A stretch of DNA of 64,000 bases from Candidatus Borkfalkia excrementavium (GTDB taxonomy: Bacteria > Bacillota > Clostridia > Christensenellales > Borkfalkiaceae): assembly GCA_019115945.1 (NCBI GenBank), contig DXCO01000037.1, forward strand, positions 1-64,000, in the 5' to 3' direction. A program made the translations under genes and the position numbers. Positions 58,206 through 64,000 of the stretch are shown piece by piece. Each line of letters begins with the position of its first letter. The first letter of the stretch is position 1. A model generated the notes under the pieces. It saw only the letters and a program-made list of their open reading frames with translations, was not told the DNA's origin and made no database searches.

Positions 58206-60158
58206 ATGAAAAGTAAGAAATTTAGTATCGTATTGGCGGTATTGTTGATGTTTGCGACCGTCCTGTATGTATTTGCGGGATGTTCGGGTAAGGAGCAGAC
58301 GGAAGGCAAAGCGACGTTGACGCTCAGCGCGGCGACGCTTGAACTCGACGTGTTGGAAAAATCGACTCTTACGGCAACGGTTTCCGGAACGGAAGCGGCG
58401 GTGAAGTGGACCTCTTCCGACACGACGGTTGCGGAAGTGAACGAGGGCGAGATCTTCGCCCTCAAAGCGGGGAACGCTACGATCACCGCCAGCGCCGGCG
58501 GGGCAAGCGCGACTTGTTCTTTGACCGTCTACGATTCGGGCGCATACCCTTCGATGACGCTCGACAAATCCTCTGTAAACATGAAAGAGGGCAAAAAGGT
58601 ATCTATAAATCCCACGATGAAGTACAAAAACCAGGTTGTGGAAGCTGCATATACCTACGTTTCGTCTGACGAGGATGTCGTTACGGTCGACGGCGGCGTG
58701 ATGACGGGCGCGGGGCTCGGCAATGCGGTCGTTTCCGTAACGGGCACATACGGCAACGCGAGCGTTACGAAAGACGTTTCCGTCACCGTAACGGAAAACG
58801 TGACCTTCATGCTGGACAAAAGTTCCGTGGAACTCGCCTTGAGCGATGTTGGCGAATATCACAACACGGCTACGATCGTTCCCACCGTATACGAGGGGGA
58901 CGAACCGGTCGAATCGCCCGCGATCACGTGGACGTCGGCTTCTTCCGAAGTAACGGTGAAAGACGGCGTGATCACTGCCGCGGCTAAGACAGATGCACCC
59001 GTCAAAGTGACGGCGACCTATCGTTCGGAAAGCGGAAACGATTACGTCTGCAACGTAAACGTCAGCGTGGTGCTGCCCGAAATTTCGGTTGATTTTTCAG
59101 TTGATGCCGAACTCAATTCCGACGTTTCGGGCGACTATATTGATATAGATTTTTCTGATTCCGGCCTGAATATTGGCGGCGTTGTGGCGGTCACCGACCT
59201 CGGCCATTCCGCCGATATCGGCTTCACGCAGCAGGGGAGTATCGTCAGCCTGAAAAAGAGCGATCTGTATTCGGGTATCAACGTATACGCTGTCGAAACA
59301 GAGAGCATCCTTTACCGTATGCAGATCAAAACGGTCACGCGTTACATGAAGTCGTATACCGACCTTACGAAACTGGAGGAATACTGTCTTACGGACAGAG
59401 AGACGCAAGAGGTTACGTTTACTTCTGGCACGGCGACCGCAGAGGGCTATCGCTACGGCGGATATTTTGAAATGACCTCGGACATCGACTGCGAGGATCA
59501 GAATCTTCCCGATTGGGGCGGTAAAGCGCAATTCGGCAACAACAGTCCCGCTGAGGACGGAGAGCGATTTGGTTTCCAGGGCACGTTCGATGGCAACGGG
59601 TATACCATCCGCAATTTCACGGTAGAGAGAGCGGAATCGGGCGACCGTTTCTTCAGTGGTATATTCGGCACGCTCGGCAAAGAGGGCATCGTGCGCAACC
59701 TTGCGCTTGAAAACGCAGGTGTCGGCTATTGCGGGGGCGCATTGGCGGGCATTTTGGGCGGCACGGTCGAAAACGTATCCATTATCGGCAAGTTCAATCG
59801 TCTCAACTGGGCGGCTAACTGGATGTACAGCGGCCTTTGCGCGGCGCGCGTTACGAGCACGGCACAGGTCAGAAACCTGTTTGTCAATGTTACGAGCGCA
59901 GAAAATACCACATTGAACACTGCTTCAGCGTTCGGCACAATCGACGACGGTGCCGTGTTTGAAAACGTGATCGGCGTTGGGCTGGAAGACGCATACGTTA
60001 CGGGCAGGCGCTACGGTCAGGCGGCAACGCACAGCGGCGCCGGTATTTCCGCATACGAAACGCTCGAAGCTCTCAAAAATGCAGATCTTTCCTTTGCCGA
60101 CTGGGACGAGATCTGGGATGTTTCCGGCGATTATCCCGTTTTGAAACCGCAGGGCTGA
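58206..60158 (+). CDS. Lipoprotein with Big_2 Ig-like domains and a GLUG-like C-terminal region
   Basis: Lipobox YVFAGC; TAAVKWTSSDTTVAEVNEGEIFALKAGNATITASAGG; FQGTFDGNGYTIRNFTVE...GGALAGILGGTVENVSIIG. Confidence 0.8.
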   Translation: MKSKKFSIVLAVLLMFATVLYVFAGCSGKEQTEGKATLTLSAATLELDVLEKSTLTATVSGTEAAVKWTSSDTTVAEVNEGEIFALKAGNATITASAGGASATCSLTVYDSGAYPSMTLDKSSVNMKEGKKVSINPTMKYKNQVVEAAYTYVSSDEDVVTVDGGVMTGAGLGNAVVSVTGTYGNASVTKDVSVTVTENVTFMLDKSSVELALSDVGEYHNTATIVPTVYEGDEPVESPAITWTSASSEVTVKDGVITAAAKTDAPVKVTATYRSESGNDYVCNVNVSVVLPEISVDFSVDAELNSDVSGDYIDIDFSDSGLNIGGVVAVTDLGHSADIGFTQQGSIVSLKKSDLYSGINVYAVETESILYRMQIKTVTRYMKSYTDLTKLEEYCLTDRETQEVTFTSGTATAEGYRYGGYFEMTSDIDCEDQNLPDWGGKAQFGNNSPAEDGERFGFQGTFDGNGYTIRNFTVERAESGDRFFSGIFGTLGKEGIVRNLALENAGVGYCGGALAGILGGTVENVSIIGKFNRLNWAANWMYSGLCAARVTSTAQVRNLFVNVTSAENTTLNTASAFGTIDDGAVFENVIGVGLEDAYVTGRRYGQAATHSGAGISAYETLEALKNADLSFADWDEIWDVSGDYPVLKPQG

Positions 60159-60199
60159 AAATTAGCGGCGGAAAAACAATGTAGCAGTAAAAACGGCTT

Positions 60200-60228
60200 G
60201 CCGCAAAGGAAAACTTTTCCTTTGCGGC
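60200..60228. repeat. 29-nt inverted repeat between the Big_2 and TM-anchored genes
   Basis: GCCGCAAAGGAAAA-C-TTTTCCTTTGCGGC, no T-run follows. Confidence 0.85.
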
Positions 60229-60352
60229 GGCAAAACCAGCCTGCATGGAGCAGGTTTCGGCTGCCGCACGGTGTACGCGCGGCGCAATGAGAGAAGAAAT
60301 GATTTGTCTGCCGAAATATCGGCCGACTGAAAAAAGAAAAAGGAGGAAAAAA

Positions 60353-62380
60353 ATGAGTAAGTTATTCGCAAGAAGGCTTATCGGCACGTTGGTTTGCGCG
60401 GCAATTTTGTTCGCAAGCCTGGTAGGTTTCATTTTTACCCGCCCCGCGGTCTCCGCGGAAGCAGACAGTTCTCTTTTGACCGACTGGACGGTCGAAGAGA
60501 ATGCAGACACCCCAATGGTGGACGGGCTTGTTCTGCAGCCACATCCGAGTAAACAAGCAACGACGTATGATGTTGCGGACGGAGCGGTCAAACAGGTCGC
60601 GCTTGATTCACGCACGGGCGTCAAACTCGTTTCCAAAAACACGGGCGCGGATGCAGCGGGTAGCGACTTCTATTTTGCCGGAGAAGACGGTTATTACAGC
60701 GGCAATTTCGAAGTGGATTTCCGCATCGTATCCCAGCATACGGCTGTGGGGAATTTTCAGAACGGCGGAGATTCTCAAAATAATACTGTGACCCTCGATA
60801 ATATGGCCGCGCAGTTGAACCCGTATGCCGACGTTGTAAAAGTTACCTTCACCTTCAAAGACGCCAATTCCGGTAAAGAGGTGAACGTACATCTGCTTTC
60901 TGCGCAGAGGGGCAGGATCGCAACGGTCAGCGCATATGTCACTACGGACACGATGACGATTTTCCGTGCGACCAGAAACAGTGATGACAATGCACTGAAC
61001 AGAACGGCCATGTCTGTCGGTGACAGGATTAATGATCACTATTATTATAATAGTACTTTATGGAAAACTTCGTTTTCCAATGCATACAGTTATTGGAATA
61101 CCTGCGGCAATGACAGCGTTCTGCCCAGCATCATCGGTTTTGATCCCGTCGAAATGCAGATATATGGTGTGGCCAAACAGTCTTGGACGCCGTCTCATGG
61201 CACTGCGAAAATTGTGATTCTCGATCTCGATGATCCCGATCAGATGGGCGGCTGGGAAGATCAGTTTTCCGATACCGATTTCCAGGGGGATTATACGGTA
61301 AAATTCAGTGTCGACAGGATGACCCCCAACGATACGGAAGTGGAATACAACGGCGAGAACATTTCTTACGACCGCCATGCGACCATGATGCTGTACGAGA
61401 TCAACGGCGAAACAGCGACCGCTGCCAGCCTGTCCGAATATCCTCCCGTGGAACTCAACCTCAGGCTCGACGAGACGGAAGCGGATGCCGAACTGTACGA
61501 GCCCTTTACCATCCCCACGCCCGAAGTTACGCTCAACGGGGTGGCCGATTCCTTTGAAGGCGGCACCATCACCGTGACGGGGCCCGATTCGCAATCTGTT
61601 ACCTATGACGAAGATACGTTGCAGTTCACGCCCGATCAGAAGGGCGAATACAGAATCGCCTACACGCTTACAAAGCAGGGCGCAACGTCTACGGCGACCC
61701 TTGTCCTGACCGCGGCGGACACCACCGTGCCCCAGATCACAATCAACAGCGGTGTCGTCAACGACTATGCGTGGAAATCCGATCTGAGCGTGACCTTCAG
61801 CGCGGCCGACGTGACCGCGACGGACGGTTCCGGTACGCCGGAAGTGACGGTTTCCGCCGTCGATTCCGCGAACAGGCCGGTAACTTCTCCGCTGAGCGAC
61901 ATCGGCAGATATACCATCACCTATACCGCGACCGACGCGAACGGACTGACTTCAAAAATTTCGAGGACGATCACCATCTCCGATCAGACGGATCCCGTCA
62001 TCTCCGAAAGTTTCGAGTTTGCGGAAAAGATCACTCTGGGCGAAGAGATCACTCTGCCTTCCGTCACCGCGACGGATGACATCTCGCAGAATCTGACCGT
62101 CAGCCTGAAGATCACGCTCGACGGGCAGGAAGTTGCCTATACGGGCACCGCGTTCAAACCCGAACAGGCGGGTACCTACACCTTCGAGTGGACGGTTTCC
62201 GACGCGGCGGGCAATTCTGATAAAGTCACAAAAACGCTCGTCGTCAGCGAACCTGAGGACAACAACAATACCTGGATCTGGATCGTCGTCGGCGTTGTTG
62301 CCGCCGTCGTCGTGATCGGCGCCGTGGTTGCGGTCGTTGTCGTTAAAAAGAAAAAGAACAATAACAACACGCGGGCATAA
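60353..62380 (+). CDS. Surface protein with Ig-like domains and a C-terminal TM anchor (module B)
   Basis: Signal peptide ICAAILFASLVGFIFTRPAVSA-like; Ig-like repeats (TYTFEWTVSDAAGNSDKVTKTLVV); C-terminus WIWIVVGVVAAVVVIGAVVAVVVVKKKKNNNNTRA; RBS AGGAGG. Confidence 0.82.
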   Translation: MSKLFARRLIGTLVCAAILFASLVGFIFTRPAVSAEADSSLLTDWTVEENADTPMVDGLVLQPHPSKQATTYDVADGAVKQVALDSRTGVKLVSKNTGADAAGSDFYFAGEDGYYSGNFEVDFRIVSQHTAVGNFQNGGDSQNNTVTLDNMAAQLNPYADVVKVTFTFKDANSGKEVNVHLLSAQRGRIATVSAYVTTDTMTIFRATRNSDDNALNRTAMSVGDRINDHYYYNSTLWKTSFSNAYSYWNTCGNDSVLPSIIGFDPVEMQIYGVAKQSWTPSHGTAKIVILDLDDPDQMGGWEDQFSDTDFQGDYTVKFSVDRMTPNDTEVEYNGENISYDRHATMMLYEINGETATAASLSEYPPVELNLRLDETEADAELYEPFTIPTPEVTLNGVADSFEGGTITVTGPDSQSVTYDEDTLQFTPDQKGEYRIAYTLTKQGATSTATLVLTAADTTVPQITINSGVVNDYAWKSDLSVTFSAADVTATDGSGTPEVTVSAVDSANRPVTSPLSDIGRYTITYTATDANGLTSKISRTITISDQTDPVISESFEFAEKITLGEEITLPSVTATDDISQNLTVSLKITLDGQEVAYTGTAFKPEQAGTYTFEWTVSDAAGNSDKVTKTLVVSEPEDNNNTWIWIVVGVVAAVVVIGAVVAVVVVKKKKNNNNTRA

Positions 62381-62403
62381 AAAACCTGATTAGAACTGTC
62401 CGA

Positions 62404-62431
62404 AGGGGCGGCGCGGTTTCGCGCCGCCTTT
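62404..62431 (+). terminator. Stem-loop, weak terminator-like, after module B
   Basis: GGCGGCGCG-GTTT-CGCGCCGCC-TTTC. Confidence 0.5.
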
Positions 62432-62459
62432 CGCAGGGCAGACATGCGGAGGATCGATT

Positions 62460-63263
62460 ATGTACAGGCTCAGGCTGGGAAGCAGCATCAAATTTTCCGA
62501 TACTGATTTTTACGAAAAACTTGCCGAAGCAAAAACGCTCGGCTTTGACGCGGTCGATTTCGATATCGCGGGCTTTTGCGACGAGCGCGAAAAAGAGATC
62601 GAAAACTACAAACACCTTGCCGAGGGGCTTGCGGCTGTCAAAAACAGCGGTCTGTTCCTCAACGGCGTGCACCTTTCTTTCGGCGTAGACTGGAATTTTG
62701 CCAATCCCGACGACGGGATACGCCTTGCGGCCGTCGCGCGCGCAAAGGAAGTGTTCGACGTCGTCGACCCCTTTTCGCCCTTCTGCTATATTTTTCACGG
62801 GAGCCTCGAACCCATTCCCGACGAGCAGAGGGTGCTTTTTCTCGGCGCTCTGAAAAAGTCGCTCAAAGATCTCAGGCCGCTCACGAAAACGCGCCTCTGT
62901 ATCGAAAATCTGCCCCGCACCTGTCTTCTGAATACCGCGAAAGAGGCGTGCGAGGTCGTAGACGGGGCGCAGGGCATCGATATTTGTGCAGACGTCAATC
63001 ATTTTTTGCAGGAAAAGACGGAGGATGCGCTTTTAGTTATGGGCGCGCGCGTCAAAACGCTGCATATCTCCGATTGCGACTACGTGAACGAGCGGCACTG
63101 GATGCCGCTGAAAGGCAAAATCGATTGGATGAAAGTGATCGGCTCGCTGGAAAAGATCGGGTACGGCGGCGTTTTCAATTACGAAACGGTCGGCGCATCC
63201 CTGCGCGAGATCAAAGAAAATTACGAAAAACTTTTCGCCATGTACAACGCCGCGCAAAACTGA
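62460..63263 (+). CDS. Sugar phosphate isomerase/epimerase (xylose-isomerase-like TIM barrel)
   Basis: LCIENLP, DICADVNHFL, VKTLHISDCD metal-ligand motifs. Confidence 0.85.
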   Translation: MYRLRLGSSIKFSDTDFYEKLAEAKTLGFDAVDFDIAGFCDEREKEIENYKHLAEGLAAVKNSGLFLNGVHLSFGVDWNFANPDDGIRLAAVARAKEVFDVVDPFSPFCYIFHGSLEPIPDEQRVLFLGALKKSLKDLRPLTKTRLCIENLPRTCLLNTAKEACEVVDGAQGIDICADVNHFLQEKTEDALLVMGARVKTLHISDCDYVNERHWMPLKGKIDWMKVIGSLEKIGYGGVFNYETVGASLREIKENYEKLFAMYNAAQN

Positions 63264-63280
63264 CGGCGGCAGAGCGGACA

Positions 63281-63322
63281 AAAAGCGGGAGCAGGGCACA
63301 AAAATACCTTGCTCCCGCTTTT
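63281..63322 (+). terminator. Intrinsic terminator
   Basis: AAAAGCGGGAGCAGGG...CCTTGCTCCCGCTTTT. Confidence 0.8.
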
Positions 63323-63433
63323 GCCTTCTGTCATTACTCGCTGCCCCGTTCCCGCTTTTGCGTATGCAAATCCGTTTTTAACAAGCGGCGCGCAGGATCC
63401 GCCAAAAAAGCCGTATTTTGTGTGCAAAAAAAC

Positions 63434-63460
63434 TTGACGGGGGGGGGTATGGTTTATAAT
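63434..63460 (+). promoter_or_regulatory. Promoter-like sequence with G9 tract in the spacer
   Basis: TTGACG (63434-63439), G9 tract 63439-63447, TATGGTT, TATAAT (63455-63460); spacer 15 nt. Confidence 0.5.
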
Positions 63461-63575
63461 GGATCTGTTCGGTCGGCGCAGGCAGAAAAATCCCGCTTGC
63501 GCCGCACGAACGCTTGACAGCGCGCCCGCCGATAGATTATGATAGACGGCGGAAATCATTCGGTTAAGGAGTATT

Positions 63576-64000
63576 ATGCAGGACATTATCCGCGCGGAAA
63601 ACGTGCGCAAGACGTTCAACCTGTCGCGAAAACAGCAAAAGATAGAAAAGAGCCCCGCGAACAAAAAAGTCGCGCTCGACGGGCTTTCCTTTACCGCAAG
63701 GGAAGGGGAGATCTACGGGCTTTTGGGGCCCAACGGTGCGGGCAAAACGACGATGCTCCGCATTCTTGCCACGCTCATCAAGGCGGATGCGGGCGATGCG
63801 TTCGTAGCCGGGCACTCCGTTTCGAAAGAGCCGGACAAAGTGCGCGCCTCCATCGGCTTTCTCACGAGCGAACTCAAACTGGAAGACTTTTTTACGCCCG
63901 CCTATCTTTTCGGCTTTTTCGGCCGGCTGCACGGGCTGTCGGACGAGGCGATCCGTCGGCGGCAGGACGATCTTTTCGGAAAATTCGGCATAGACCGCTT
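63576..64000 (+). CDS. ABC transporter ATP-binding protein (NatA-like), truncated by window end
   Basis: MQDIIRAENVRKTFNL...LDGLSFTAREGEIYGLLGPNGAGKTTMLRILATLIKADAG; absent from the ORF track because it runs off the end. Confidence 0.88.
   Translation, partial: MQDIIRAENVRKTFNLSRKQQKIEKSPANKKVALDGLSFTAREGEIYGLLGPNGAGKTTMLRILATLIKADAGDAFVAGHSVSKEPDKVRASIGFLTSELKLEDFFTPAYLFGFFGRLHGLSDEAIRRRQDDLFGKFGIDR

Noticed and set aside
28379-63447. The G-tracts as assembly or sequencing artefacts
   Set aside because: Homopolymer length errors are possible and exact counts should be verified, but three tracts all sitting inside promoter-like sequences is unlikely to be an artefact of position.
1-64000. 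CRISPR arrays, transposases or prophage genes
   Set aside because: No regularly spaced direct repeats and no transposase, integrase or phage structural motifs were seen in the translated ORFs.

Overview
The window is about 64 kb of a bacterial chromosome. Gene content and signals suggest a Bacillota/Clostridia-type organism; this taxonomic placement is inference. The left part (~0-25.5 kb) is dense housekeeping sequence on the + strand: a tRNA-Ser(UGA) cut by the window edge, tyrA, a DUF1934/MBL/rho/ROK-kinase group, a shikimate operon (aroC-aroB-aroA-aroE-aroQ-aroK, mostly ATGA-overlapped), a dGTPase-dnaG-rpoD-trmK-nif3-like operon, an ECF S-component plus coaX, and hom. An amino-acid ABC transporter follows (25.7-28.3 kb); its substrate-binding protein appears circularly permuted. 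The right part (29-63 kb) is accessory and holds two consecutive glycan-utilisation modules. Each has the order lipoprotein SBP, two sugar permeases, giant secreted Ig-like protein, DUF4838-type lipoprotein, C-terminal-TM surface protein. The modules also carry GH36 alpha-galactosidase, sialidase-like, DapA/NanA-like, DUF4091 and TIM-barrel isomerase genes and two AraC regulators. Main hunt results: three sigma70-like promoters whose -35/-10 spacer contains a 9-11 nt poly-G tract (candidate phase-variable promoters); the permuted SBP; the duplicated surface-protein/ABC modules with a recurring uncharacterised beta-rich domain; conserved operator-like boxes; and several structured leaders and near-perfect palindromes. 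Family names come from reading the translated ORFs. No database search was run.
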